Both the position numbers and the translations under genes were made by a program. This document shows, piece after piece, positions 26,001-41,000 of a stretch of DNA of 64,000 nucleotides. Source of the DNA: Phyto melanocephala (Eukaryota; Arthropoda; Insecta; Diptera; Rhinophoridae); assembly GCA_941918925.1 (NCBI GenBank), contig OW799235.1, forward strand, positions 38,710,701 to 38,774,700, read 5' to 3'. The notes under the pieces are model-generated. The model was not told where the DNA came from and ran no database searches. It saw nothing but the letters and a program-made list of their open reading frames with translations. Positions within the stretch are counted from its first letter, which is position 1, and every line of letters begins with the position of its first letter.

Positions 26001-29000
26001 GACCTACTCTTGCTTTTCGAGCTATAACTCTCTTCCTAATATTCCGATTTAGCCCATTTTCAATACCAAACAAACCTTGTCTATAAGAAAGATTCTGGCA
26101 AAATTTGAGCCCCCTAGCTTTTTCGGTGCGACCTCTATCGTGCTTTCAACAGACGGACAGACGGACAGACGGACAGACGGACAGACGGACGGACATAGCT
26201 AGATCGTCATAAAATCAAACCCCGATTCAGAATATATATACTTTATGGGGTCTAAAATGGATATTTCGATGTGTTACAAACGGAATGACAAAATGAATAT
26301 ACCCCCACCATTTTTTTGGTGGCGGGTATAAAAAGTACCAAAATTCCATTAATATGTTTCCGCGGTCAAACGAATACAATTTAATTTTTTTCCTAGATTT
26401 ATGTGTTTGGAAGTTACTTAGGGTACCAAGGGGGTTGAAAGTTTCAAAAAAGGCGAACACCAGTTGGACGCCATCTTGGATTGAGACATTTTTAAGATGT
26501 ACTCTATTTTAATAGTCTATTTTTTTATACTTATTTTGGGGGGTCTAAATAATACTCATCGCCATTTTGATTTTAAGTTTGTTGTTAGTTAACTGCATTC
26601 TACTACACTATTTCCAATTGTATTTCAGAAATTTCCAATTTTATTTTAGAACAAGAAACATAAATATTTATATTATTTCACTACATATTTTAATATAAAT
26701 TTGTTTTGAGGGGCGATTGCAAATATTAGCTGGCCCGGCAAACGTTGTTCTGCCATATAAATTATTTCTAGGGAATATTTTTTACATTAAAAAAAAACGT
26801 AAACCATATATATTCTACGGTATTCAGATCTATTTTAGTTTAAAACTTCATGGAAGTCGTTACGTTATTTAGGTGAGACGAAAATTGTGCATTGGGGTGA
26901 GTCAACCTAAATACTTAGGAGTATGAAAAATAGGTGTTGACCGAATATTAAACGTTGATTTCTACATTGGCGGGACTATAAATTGTGTACAGTTTGAAAA
27001 AAAATACTAAAAACTATATTGATGCAAGTACATAATTAAAATGGCGTGGTTAAGAAAAGGTATCCTATTAATCATATCAGAGTCTTAGTTATATTATGTT
27101 AAAATTTCAAGAAGATCGGTTCAGCAGTCTGGCCTACCTGAGGGGGCGTGAAAAAAGGCGTGGCGTTGAGGGGAAAAATAGATGTAGACTGATTCTCAGA
27201 TATTTAATAACTAATCTTTGCAATGAAGTCTATAAGACAAAAGTAACAGTGTGATTTTTATTCGGAAGTGATTTAAAAAAAATTTGCTTCCAACCTACGA
27301 AGATATTTACAAAAGCTTTGAATAGAATAGATTGTAACTTAACATGATCAGAAATAAGGGAGAATAATTATATAAGTTATTGCCAAGCTTGTATAAAGTA
27401 TAGAACTTTTTAAGAAATTTGTCAATTCCCATGGTTTCACACAAAAAATAAAAAAAAACATAAGTTAAACGATAAGAGGATTATCAGATTGAAAGTAAAA
27501 CCCTAACTATTAATTTTAAAGCATTTTTAAGTGATCCAAAAGCTGATATACCAATTTTTGGAAATTAGTTAAAAGTTCTCGTTACATTTCAAAAAAAGAA
27601 AGCGCTAATCCAGGGAAAAGAAAAAAAAGGAAAAAATTTTATAGGCAAAACTGTTGTCGTTAATGCTTTATTTAGTTTGGTTTCAAAATACAAATTTAAC
27701 AACTACATATCAACTGGTTATTTAAGATTTTTAAATTTTAAAAGAGATAAAATATATAGTTCTTAATTATAACGAATAAAAACATCTATTAAAAAATTAA
27801 ATAAATACATTAATCTAATAACAATACATCTTTATATGCAAATACACACATACATCAAAATGGTCGCATATGGGCCATTGCATCCGAAGAAGGGACTGTT
27901 TGGTGCGCATTAAGGTCTGGAGGTTTCATTGGACTTTTTTGCAGAACCATAGAGAAAAAAGGTTGATGTTGGTAAATTTAATTCTAGCTTGATGTGGTAA
28001 GAAAATGTAAAAAAGGCAACCTAAATAATAGTTACCAAGTTCAATTAGATTAAAAAAACTGGAAGTGAAATAAATGATATTTGCATCTTATAAATTCGCA
28101 GCTGGTTCGAAAATGCATTCCACTCGGCTACTGTCGGAAGTATGTTTTTCCAGATTATTCTCTCATTATCACAATTAAATTTCTTTAAAAAAAGAATGAA
28201 ATGAATTAAAGCCTGAATAAAATTTAAATATAAAAGACGGATTTTTAACAAATTCGCTTCTACACAAGTTTGAGTTGATTAAACCTGCAGTTTGTGAATG
28301 AATTTATAGATCATTGAATTTTACTCGATAATAATTTTGATTTCTGTAAGCATAAAACGATGATCGTTATTAAAGCGCATGGACTGCTTGCTTATATTAA
28401 ATGTTAGGCTTAGGAGTTTACCAATTCAAAAAATATGAAAAATTTTTTTATGTCCCTACACCCATATAACAAAAAATTACATTCATTGCCAATCGAATGG
28501 TTCAGTTCCTGCAATCGAACTTTTCATTTGTGATTATAAAATTTCTATTGCAAGAATCATAATTTGTTAGTGCTGACTACATATTTATATTCCGAAACGA
28601 AATTCTGTAGATAAATAAAACCGAATAATTCTACTATCACAACTAAACTATGCGATTGGCAACAATTGCGGCACTGACAACCGATACTGTTTTCTCTGTG
28701 TTTAGTAAGACCAGTATGGTGTATGGATATGTTGTTAAGAACCCAGAATATAATTTTCACATAAATCGATTTGAATGTGTGCGAAAACAATTTTTTTTGT
28801 TTTGTCTAAGAAGATTATTTGAATGTTATCCCATCAATTTTTTTACCATACGAAACTAGGTTAGCTTGAATTAATTGCCTGCCTTAAAGTGCAAGACGAT
28901 GCTTAGAGTGATTTTAAAAGGCCTAATAAGCGGTGATATTTTTCTTAACGTTCTCCTAAGCATTATTTATTATAATATGTATTTCATTTCGTTTCATTCG

Positions 29001-32000
29001 TTGTTTATACCGTTGTAAAAATGCACTTTTTATGATTATGATTATGATTATTTTGATTCGATTAAAAACAACACATGTTCTGTTAAAGTATGCAATAATA
29101 TATCCGTTATATGGCCCCCACGGCTCTGATGACAGGCTGTTACTTTTCATGAAATTTTTCATGACTTCTTCACAGAGATGTGGCTATACGATGATAATAT
29201 AGATCTCGGATTAGTGCCAATAGACATCAGATCTTGGAAATCGTTGTTGCAATAAATGGATTATTTTATGTACGGAGTAGCAGGTGGCGCCGTCTTACTG
29301 AAAACACATGTCGTCCAGATCCATTCAGTCCACTTGGTGCCGCAAGAACGCAGCAAATGTCTTTCACGATAACTGAAATTTCAGCCTCATCTTCAAAAAG
29401 TTAGGCACTATCACGTCGCCTGACCAAAATACATAGTTGCTCGTTGTGGGTGCATTTGTTTCTCTTGAGTATATCCAAGTTATGTTGGTTAAAGCTCTTG
29501 AGTAAGCTAAATTTTGCACGCATGCCTTTTGCCGAAATTTGCTGCCAATGGTTCGTAAAATTTCAAATTGCTAACGATGCCGAATTAATGTTTTCGGGGT
29601 TTCAGAGACACTTACGTTTACAAAAGAGCCTCACTATCCATAATCGATCCAGTTTATTTAAATTTGTTGTCCACTCTTGGAATGAAATTACTAACTTGCA
29701 CTTTGCAAGCGGTCTCATCATAACTTTCTATTTTTATAATAAGTTTTTACAATTATAACGACTTGTTCTTTCGTAAAGCGCTCAATTTTTTTTTTTTAAT
29801 GTTATAAAAAAGTGCAGCTTTGGCTGTGTGGCACGTAGCGCCATACTGTTGAAACCAAATGTTGCCAATATCCTCCTCTTCAATTTTTGTGAACAAAAAT
29901 TCGTTCAACATGGCCCGATAACGATCGCCATAGACGACGGCCACTCCTTACTCATTTTCGAAGAAAAATGGCCAAATTATGCCTCTGGACCAAAATCCGC
30001 ACCAAACAGTGACACGTTTTGGGTGAATCGGCTTTTTAATGTATGTGTGCGGGTTTTCTGTGCCCCAAATGCGACAATTTTGCTGTTTTACATACCCGCC
30101 AAGATCAAAATGAGCTTCATCTGAAATATGAATCTCAATATTTCCCAGCGTTGCTCAAGCGTATACACAACCATATTCGTTCAGCGGAAGGATAAAACTA
30201 ATTATCTGTAAAATCAGACATGAGCTAAGTGTTACCATTCACGAAAAAACGTTAGATGGCGGACCCTTTATATGACAGCTAGCATATTTATTAGTATAGA
30301 GTTAAAACAAATTTTAATTTTATCAATATAAATGTCGGTAAGGATTTAAGTCTTCCAATAAATAAAAAATAAAAATTAGTTGACCGATTTTAATAAGTTA
30401 GTTTTTCTTTAAAGTTTACAACATTTCGTGTCAAAATACGACTGTATTTCAAAGGTGTATAAGTGTAAACAAACTCATAGTGACGTATTTATAAAAATAT
30501 TTAAGGTTTATTGAACGATTATTTGTTAAACTTCTGTAAACCACCAGTTTAATAAACATTTAATAAACATAAAATATTTTTTTTATAAATATGGCAGTTA
30601 GTTTTTACTTGATTTATTGCACAACTTTTTTTTTTATATTTTTTATTCAACTCAATATTTTTATAACAACTATTGAAATAGGGTTTCAAGCTTTGAAGCT
30701 TAAAAATCAATTTTCTCGTGTGCTAAAGCAAATCATCGAAATCAACACGTTTTATTTCCGAGTCCTTTATTTTTATTATTATTTTTTTTTTTCTGAGCAA
30801 AACATTGTTTTCATCATTTCAAAGTATCTAGCCAATCCCAATTAATACATGCTGTCAACTTTTCTCTGTTTTGAGATTTAAAATATGTATGAAAAATTGT
30901 GGGAAAACTGTAGATGTTAAAAAAATTCGAACTCAAAGAAATTTATAACCGAAAAAAGCCCACCTTAAGTTCACATTTAAGGCATATTATAGAAATAAAA
31001 ATGTTGGCATTAGAATAAAATTAACAACGAACAATTGTTAAGAGAGTTTAAACATTTTTAAAAATATTTTTTCAGACATCATCATAAACACTGGAAACGA
31101 ACCAACATAATCAAGCCATGAAAAAGCTAGATAAAATTATTTTTTAAAAAATAAAAAATGTAAATGTGCACAAAGAAAGAAATAGACAAGATAAATAAAT
31201 ACATGTTTAATCTAAAGCCAATTTACTACATCTGATAATTCTAATACTAAAATAGAATTGTTTTACAGAATATGTAACAGTAAGAATACTATTTATTTTG
31301 ACAGTTTTGATTAATTTAAATACGATTCCGTAGAGGAACACGCACACATACACATTAGAACAATGCCTGTTGCATGCTATCCTTTTTGCATTTTCATTAA
31401 TAAATACATACATCCATACACCCATAGATATGTACGTAAAAACAAGAAATATATTTGATAACTGTGTTTGACATCTGTGTGTATTTACAAAATTTGTAAT
31501 TATGTTTGTATTTATTTATACTATGTATGTGTTCAGTACATTTCAATTAACATGTTTTGTCTGTATGTATGTATGTATGTATGTACATATGTATGTAAGC
31601 GTAAATTCGATTGAGTAATTAATTGTCAAATTAAAATTACTGTAACTTTAACTGTAAGCATTCTAAATAAACGTAATTAAAAGAGAAACAATATAAAAGT
31701 ATGTATGTACATATACATATGTATGTATATCAACTAAATAAGTAAATAAGTTTATTTACTAGATAGAGCTTTTGTTTTTTAATATTTATTTACATATAAT
31801 TTGAAACAACTACGGAATACGATAAATAAGATTAAAACGAATGCACACGTAACATTTTTCCCAATTATAAGTGACCTTAAAGTGTGTTTTTTTTTCTTTG
31901 TTAGTTTTTTCTTTTGTTTTTAAATATTTTAATATAAAGTTTTTATTTAGTTTTCTTTTTTCTATTCGTTTGTCTTTTAGTAATTCATATTAATAAAAAT

Positions 32001-35000
32001 TTTCTTTTTAATGAACGGATTTGATGGTCAATATGTTTCAAAAAAACAAAATATAAACAAAAGAGGAATATTTGTTAATTATAGAAATGGTCCTTAATCT
32101 TGAATTGAAATCGATATTGTTAAGAAAAGAAGGAAACTAATAATACAAAGTTGTATAAAAATATAAGAAATAAAAGAATTTAAACAAATAGGAATAACTA
32201 TAAATGGCATAAAATATATTTTTTTTTTGTTTTATATAAATAATATAAAAATACTTTCAAAGCGTGCGTCTACAAAGAAATCAACTAAATGATTAAACGA
32301 AAAATTCATAAGAAACTTGTTGCAATTAAAGCGAAATTCACATGCCATTTCTTGTTTGGTTTCAAATTTTTTTAAGCAGGTTTTTTTTAATGTCAAAAAC
32401 CAAGTTTTAAATTTTTTAAATTGAAATGTTTTTCTTTTCGATTTTATATAAATTTTTGTCTCAAACGATTTCTTCTTTTTTTTTTTTGATGTTTTCACAA
32501 ATTCGAGTTTTAGCAGCGCTTTTTATTCATAAGTGATTTAAACGTGATGTGTAGTGAGTGACTGAGTGAGTATGTATATGATTGTATGTGTAACTGGTTA
32601 TTGTGGATGGCAGTTGATAGGAAGACTGACTATTTATGTTTAGCTTGAATATTTAAGTGTAATTCTTTTTTGTTTAGTTTAGAGTGTTTTTTTTATATTT
32701 TGTGTAAAAAATATGTTTGGCTTTCTTAATGATTTACAATTTGACTTTGAATGTTTGTGTTTTCTTTTAGAGAAGAGAATGTGCATGATTTGATAGCTTA
32801 CCAAAGGACTTGCAAGAATGACTCCAATCCTGCTTAGAACCGCTGGAAGACGCTGGAAAATTTACATAAAATATTGTTGATACTAAAACACACTTTAAGA
32901 TTGGTGTTAAATCAAATATGTATGTACATATGTTAATGTATTTGGAATTTCTGTCTTTTTTGTTGGTCTTATCTTCTATTTAGTCGAATAGATTGAATTA
33001 TGTTTTTTTTTTCTTGAAATTTAGTTTTAACTATTCTTGACATTAGTAAAAGTAATATGATTAAAACTGGAACTAAAAACTTGTCAAAGTTAAAAAATTA
33101 AAAAAAAAAAATATTTTTTTTTTCGTTGGTTTTGCCTTAAATTATTTTTATGAAAATGTAATGAATGTCTCAGTTTTTTATTTCACATTTTTCAAAATTA
33201 AAACGTTTTTCTTTTTGTTAGTTACATAGATAGATTTTATGAGTAATTTTTAAGTAAATCACTGAAATTGGGAACAATGTTAATAAATAGATTTTGATTT
33301 TCTACATCATTGATATTTTTAGTTCTTTTTTCCATTATTTTTTCTTTTTGTAGTTCAAATACGTTTAAATCGAAAATTTCATTTAAACAACAACTAAATT
33401 AGTACTCTATATGTATATTAAATATGTTAACTACTTAATTATTAATAGGGTTTATACGAAATATCTATCTAAGGATATCTTGAGTTTGTTACTTTTGTTT
33501 TCTTAACATTATAAAATGTATGTTAACGTGATACTAATTTAAAAAATTTGGTTAGGGAACGACTTACAAGTAATAACTTCTTCTTTTCATCATCTTTTTA
33601 CTTTCGCAGTGAAATAGCCAAATATTATTAAATCAAATTAATTTTTGGGTTAACACGTTCACGCTTCTAACAATTGGTCCAAGATCGCATATACATAAAG
33701 CAAAGCCTTTTAGAAATACTATATTAAGAATATATTGGATGAAATTTTATCCAATGGTTCGTAAAAGATTGTCACTCATATTTATGTGACCCATGCTTAA
33801 AATCGACTAAAATATATTTTTTTTAGTTTCTTATCGACGTAGTGGGTTAATAGGGAAATAAAATGATAACGCTTGAATAGAACATAGATCTTGATCAAAA
33901 TCGGACTAATCGTTCTTAAGCTATAAAGAAATGTATCAGCATTACCCCTGACGTACTCAAAAAATTTTTTTTTGTTTTTTACAGACCAGTATTTACTTGC
34001 ATTTACGATTACACAGAAAAAGTTTTATTGTATACAATTTTCATTTTATAGATGCACTAAACGTCAAATTTGAAATGGAGAAAGACAAAACAAACCGAAT
34101 TTCAAGTACATGCAAGTAAGTACCAATATTTATTCCTTTCTCTTTCTCTCGCACACAATTAGAGAGATAAGGAATATTTTATGCAAAAAAACTTTTTCAT
34201 TGTAAACTAAGGCATACATTTTTATTCATCACGTAATTGTAGTTCGGAGAGAATTTTTTTGTTTAGGTATATATATTTTTTATATATGCAGTTTGGCATA
34301 TCAAATAAAGGAGAGAAGAGAGAAATTCTTTTTTATATACATATAGACTTTGACAGCTGAAATTTAAAATAAGTGAAGAAACAAATAATTAGCTGACAAA
34401 ACAGGACTACCTAATGAAGAAATACGCATACATGATTCTGAATTTTTATAAAAAATAAAAAATTTTTATACATCTTTTATGTATGTATGTTAAAAAATAC
34501 ATATTTGCGATATTTGGTTTTCTGGTGGCCAACACTTTTCAATATGCAACTATCTCAAGGGCTTAAAGTTACATTTCTAGCAAAAGAGTGTTTGGAAGTC
34601 AAGCCTAATTTTTGTCGAAAAGCAACGAAGCTCACTTCAAGATCAATAGAAAAATGTTGGCATGTTTAGAGACACCAACCCACATTATGTTCTTCATCTT
34701 TTTTTTTTTTTTTTAAATTATCTTCTCAAGGGCCGAATTAATTTAAAGTTTAAATGTAATAACAGATGTTCCCGACGTCAGTATCAGTTGAATCTCAAGC
34801 GGGATTAACTATTTTCGATATATTCTGGTACCAATTGGTGTAAATTGGTAAATAATTTTAATTAGATTTCGCCACCAATCCCAACTTAAATAATATCGTA
34901 TGACTACTGTTTATAGTTTTGTAATAAAACTTGTAACAATTTAAAAAATAAATTTATTTTTATTTTTTGGAAATGACATAAACTATCTATTTAAGTGCTA

Positions 35001-38000
35001 TAATAAATATATTGTAGAAATTATCCCAAAATTATTTAAAATAATTTTTTAACAAAAAATTTTAATACTGTTTTAAATGATTTTTTTAAATATAATTTTT
35101 GATCGAAACCTTTCATATTGCTTTAAGTAACATTTTGATAAATAGATCATTATCAAGTCTGCTCCATATATCCCATGGCTACTTGACTGTACACTGAACA
35201 ACCACGAACACCAACTAAATAATAGTAGTTAATTACAATTTTAGAATGAAACTACAATTTAATTATTTTTACTTAAAACGCAGATAATTTATTTTAACTT
35301 TTTTTAAAAAAGTTTATAAACTGGTTTGTTTAAAAAACAAAAAATTTAATAATAAATTTTAATTTATTTTTATTCCATTAGATTCTTATTAGAGTCATAA
35401 TGCCAAGACTAGGTTTTTTTAAGCGAGTTTTTTGGGTGACCTTTTTTCTATGATTTGCTTAAATGTTCCAATCTATTGCAGCGTGGATTGCTGAATTAAT
35501 AGTTAGTAATGAAGTTTTGCAATTGCGATTGATTACAATTTACACACTGTCATTATTTGACCCAATGCCTTTACAATGTTAATAAAAATACAATTAATAG
35601 ATCGTCTAGTTGATGTTTCGCATATAAAGGTTAGGTCATATGTGAGTTCATTAAGGTTGACCACCGTCACAGTTTTTCATTGGTTTTATAAAAGCTTTTG
35701 CTTGAAAGCATGATTTGGCATTTTCAAATTTCTTCAGAGAAGCTCGTTGTTCAAATATCAATAAAATTTTCTATGATACGAGATTTTCTCTGTTATCACT
35801 TTAGGGTCGGATGATGATCAATTTTAAGCCTGATAATGCCAACATTGAGGTGATGAACTCCTGATCGCTTATTTAGTAGCTCATAAGAGAAAATCGCGTA
35901 ACACCATGATAATTGCATTATGATCATTGGGATTTTTAGTGTAATGGGCCCATAATGCCTACAAATCATTATGATTTATTTTCTGGTAATAGATTAGTAC
36001 ACCGGCTTATTTTACTAAATATTTTTATTAATTTTTTTAATAGACAAACAAGTGTGAAATTATTTGGTTTCTAAATGTTCCAGCCTGGCTCAGAAACTTA
36101 AAAGGAGTAGTAGTAGATCGTAAAATACTTTAAAAGAAAAAATTCTTTTTTTGAATTAATTAGGAATGATTTATTCTTCTAAATACATCTGCGTTACTAA
36201 TAAATCCCGTGTTAGTTCAAAAACTGTTTGGAAGTAGTAACAAGAGTATCATTAAATACACATTAATCCATCGCAATTTGTCTAACTTTTTTTTTGTATT
36301 ATTAAATGCTATTGCTTACGAGCATCTAAATCAGGGTTGCAAAAGTTGGTACAATTGTACTTTTTGTGGTACAATTTAAGCCTCAAAAGCACAATGGTAC
36401 TCCAATTACCCATTTGGTACAATTTACTAACTTTCTCAGTTTATGTTTACGAATAGCATAGTGCCACTAATGTTTCCGAAACTTTCATAAGTTGTAGGTG
36501 GGATATTATCAGTTCCACATTCACAGACGATTTTTTCCTTTCAAAAAATTATTAAAACGAAAGAACGAAATAGGCTTCATGTGCCTACAGTTTCCGGTCT
36601 TATACAGACAAAAGATTTGTTAAGGTTATCAAATTCTTGTTGTTTTAGTTTCAAAATACCAAATAATTTGTTATCAAAACCAATTTGATCTCATGAATAT
36701 ATCGGTAGACTTTTTATGTAATTTATTTTATGTTTAAATATGTACATATGTAGATATGTATACATATATCTTAGTGTAGTTTCTTTTTTTAAAGATATAC
36801 TTTAAAATTAAAAAAAATTTTTAAATAAAATTTTTTGGTACAATTGGGGTCGAAAAAGTAACATTTTATGAGCTTCTTGGTACAATTTTGATGTTCTCAT
36901 TTTGCAACCTTGATCTAAATATTCGGGAAGCAATAAAGTTACAGAGAAGAGACATATAATTTAGCTTTATGATAAGTTAAAAGTTAACATACATTTTATA
37001 ATTTTTTATATTGTTGTGTTTTTGCAGATCAATGCTTGTTGTTCACATTTTATATACAATGAAAATACATACCTAAGTTCACTAAGCTACTGTAAGTCGA
37101 CTTATGAATTTAGACAATTTTGAAGTCGACTTGCATTAGTAATGTTTACAGCAGTGCTATTCAACCTATGGTACGCGTACCACTTGGTGGTACGCGAAAA
37201 ATTTCCAGTTGGTACGCGAATTCTTTTAAAATTTTAACGATTTCTATTTTGCAATTGGAAACAAAAAGAAAAATCATCCTAAAAGTATACCTTTAATGTA
37301 CATGTTCTTTTGTTTTTTGTAATTTTTATTATTTTTTTTAATTTTATTGTTTTTTATTATTAATAAATAAAATAGATTAAAAATTTTAAAATTGTTTACA
37401 TTATATTTTTTTTGGTGGTACGCAAAAAGTTTGTCGTGAATTTAGTGGTACACGAGCCAAAAAGATTGAATAGCACTGGTTTACAGTATTTTTTTTAGAA
37501 TTTTTTAAAAATATTTAGAAAAATAAAGAAATCACAATAAACAGGAAACAAAAATTAAATGAAATTATAAAATGACACGCACACACACATTAACACATTA
37601 ATAACAATTTTGATTAGGTCGTTGATAGCTATTGTTATTGTTTTGATTAATTTGGTTAATTGATGCAAAAACATTAAACGGAATTATTAATTGTATTGAT
37701 TTATTGTTGCAGGAGAAAAGGTTTAAAAACCGTAAAAGAAAAAGAACATTTTCACACATACCAAAACAAACAATCAGAAATCAAAACAAAAACTTAATTA
37801 AATTTAATTATGTATGTAAATGAGAAATAAAAATTATTTGAAATAAAATCAAAAACAATAATTAAAATAGAAATAAATAAAAAAGAGAAGAAAGGGGGAG
37901 GAGAGAGAACCTCTGTTGTTGCACATTTAACTTAAAATAATTAAAAAAATTTGTGTTTAATAGAAACACATAAATAATTGTTTGTGTAGTTCTTTGTTTT

Positions 38001-41000
38001 TTTTATTATTGTTTATAAAATACAAAATGCTATAATATTTAAATATATATTTTTGTTTGAACAAATTTATCAAAAAGTGAACAGAAAATTATTAGGACTT
38101 TTAAATGAAAACTATTTATTTTTTTAATTCGATTTAATTAGTTAACCAAAAAGGAAATATTTGAACGAATAAAATAATTGAGTTTATAATATTTGTTAAA
38201 TTTAAAAAGTAAATAGAGAAATATTTTTAGCTATATGAATATAATAATATTCTCATTACTATAAAATAGTTTAAGAGAAATACATTAAAAAGAAAGAGAG
38301 AGTAAATAATATATAGAGCGTACGATATTGTAATATTTTATAGAGAGTGATTATTAATTGTTTGTTAGTGAAATCTAGAGAATTAATGAACTATTTAATA
38401 TCACATACATCAAATGATATTAAATGAATGAAAACATATTAAAATGAAGAAATAATTAAGGAAAATAAAGTAAAATCGATTGATTATATGTTATTTATAA
38501 ATTGGACAGTGTCATCGAAAAATATATATATCGAGTTAGAAATAGAGAGAGAGAGAGAGAGAGCAAGACAGATAGATTGACTGATTGAATTTGTTGTTTT
38601 ATGAATTGTTCGATTTTGATCCGTTTTATTTTTGTTTTATATTTTTAATTCTGATTAAGTTTTTTTTTGTATTTAAAAAAGTGTGTCTAAAATAATTGTT
38701 TTTACTGCACAAATTAAAACTAAAAGACTGAAGTTGATTGAATTCTGTTAACAGCTAACGCATCACTTTAAACTCTTATGCACTGTTTTAAGAATCCGAA
38801 CGATCGTTGAGTGAAAATTTTGCATGTGTTTTGTAACAAAATCAACTTACACAGAAACCGTCCGCTCAAAGCGATCGCTTGCATTAAAAAAACAGCACAT
38901 TAGATATTTTTACAACCTAATATTGTGTTAGTAAATTAAAAATTAAAATTACGTAATTGTAAATACTTAATATTGATGTACCTTTTTGAGAAGTTTGTAA
39001 CATATGCATATAAAAGATTGGTTGAGAAGAAATAATTTGTGTTCTAGGATTTGTACGATTATTATTATTTTTTTAAATAAACTCTATTCTTAATTGCAAA
39101 TAAATTTTTTTTAAATTATAAAATGCTGATTTAACTAGTTTTAGGGCACTGAATATAAGGTAAACTTTTTGAAATTTAGAAAAAAGAAAAAAACAAGCAA
39201 GGTTGTTTGGCTGTTTCGGTTTTCTAACATATTTAAAAGAAACTATGTTCTTTCATGCATTTTGCTTAACTTGGTGTTATTTTACCGTATATTAATAGCA
39301 TAAACGCCGAGAAAAGGATTTATATAATAGCATCTGCAAAAACGTCTGAATAAATCTAAGACTATAAGAATTTTCTTAAAAATATGAATCAACGTGGGTA
39401 TTTTTTGCTATGAGTATAAGTACGACGTAGCACTCATGTTTATTGTGAATTTTACTTATAAATCAACGTTGTTGTGGGTATGCGTTCGTCACCTCAGTTA
39501 AATTTCAATGATTTATACGCACTTATACTCAAATTTTATGACTCATTATGAATATCGAAAAAGTGACTCAAAGCTGATCACTGCTCGTTACCATAAAAGA
39601 AAAACACTTAAAGGTGATCAAGGGAAACCTAATGACCCTAAATACCCTAAATACCCACACGATACAACATTACCGTGAGTTGGATTAAAAGAATATTGAC
39701 AAATATAAATTATTACAATGGCTACATCAAAAGCACCCCACTTGTTAGACAGAGGGTATCTTAAAGTTATAAGATATAAAAATATTGTACAAATTGATAA
39801 TGTCAAGTTTCAGACATCTTCGAACGAATCGGTTTTCAGTCCCTACTCATATTATAAGACGTTATCAAAAAATTCCAGTCTAGTGTATTTATTATGCAAC
39901 AGAAAGATTAAAGATACAACTAGTTTGATATGAAATTTTTTTCAATTATTTTTATAAAATTTCAGTAAAAAGTTTTCAGAAATTTTACATAGAATAATAG
40001 ATATTTTATTTATTTATAATATATCGATATATCAATAGTTGTTTTATTTATTAAGCGTTTTTTTTGCTTCCAGTATTTTGCTACCACATTGGGTAGCTTC
40101 TGCAGGGAAAGTATAAACAATTAGAAATATGAAAATTAATTAATAATAATGTTTAACTTAATTATTTAATTTAAATGTAATCATTAAGAATTATTAATTT
40201 AATTTAAATTAGTAATAACTCGACATATACTGATATCACTTAGATATATTTAAATATATCGTTTCGATATATGTATATCGATATATCCCCTTAAACGATT
40301 CAAGGATGAACTTAAATGTTGGGCGTCGGAGGAACATACCAGAAAATGGCATGGCACTGATGTCAGTACAAAAAAAATACTATGCGGTGAACCAAATCTT
40401 GGGAAATCAAAGGAAATTCTGAGATTAAGTAGACCAACACTTAGGAGACTAACCAGTGTGATTACAGGTCAAACGGAGTTGAGAACCCATCTAGCTCGCA
40501 TGAAATAGTGTGAGGAAACGACATGTAGAGCATGCGAGCAAGAAGAAGAGACTTTGATACACTATCTCTGTCATTGTCCTGCGTTTCGGCATATTAGACG
40601 CGAGAATTTTACAGTAAATACTATGACAAATGGGGGGGGGGGTTTCGTAATGTGTAAGGCAAAATGGTTAAAGCGTTCCTTAGTAAGACTTGTCATCTTT
40701 AAAATTGACAAGTATAAGGTAAAGTGTTCCCACTATCCTTAGTAAGGCATTCCAAGTCGACTCGTAGGTCAGCGTGTTGATCCCATTGCTACGGCAGTGG
40801 CCTCCTCGTGGTTCTCCCTGGGGACCACCTCTGTGGAGGTGGAAGCGAATGCGAGCGACGGTCTTTAGCATGTCCGATTGGTCGTAAAATATGACGTCTC
40901 GGGAAGTAGGCATATGTGCTAAGTTTGCTACTGACTTTCACCAAGCCAGGTTGGTGGCTTAGCTGGCAGCCCCAGCACCAACCTAGGAGAGCTATAGGCC

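Noticed and set aside
21210..26334. Regular repeats as a possible CRISPR array.
   Set aside because: The repeats belong to eukaryotic mobile elements and a degenerate tandem array; no short identical repeats with unique spacers.
28045..28251. Minus-strand frame with IWKNILPTVAEWNAFSNQLR.
   Set aside because: Looks more structured than noise, but no family recognised and no exon-compatible splice sites; possibly an old element.
29444..30124. Plus-strand open frames of 104 and 98 codons.
   Set aside because: Antisense shadows of the decayed Tc1-like transposase on the minus strand.
33990..34125. Inverted gtatttacttgcat / tgcaagtaagtacc flanking about 100 bp.
   Set aside because: No clear target duplication and one match only; could be chance.
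39388..39535. Inverted gagtataagtacg / cgcacttatactc and direct atcaacgt repeats as a small MITE.
   Set aside because: Arms are short and no flanking duplication could be matched.
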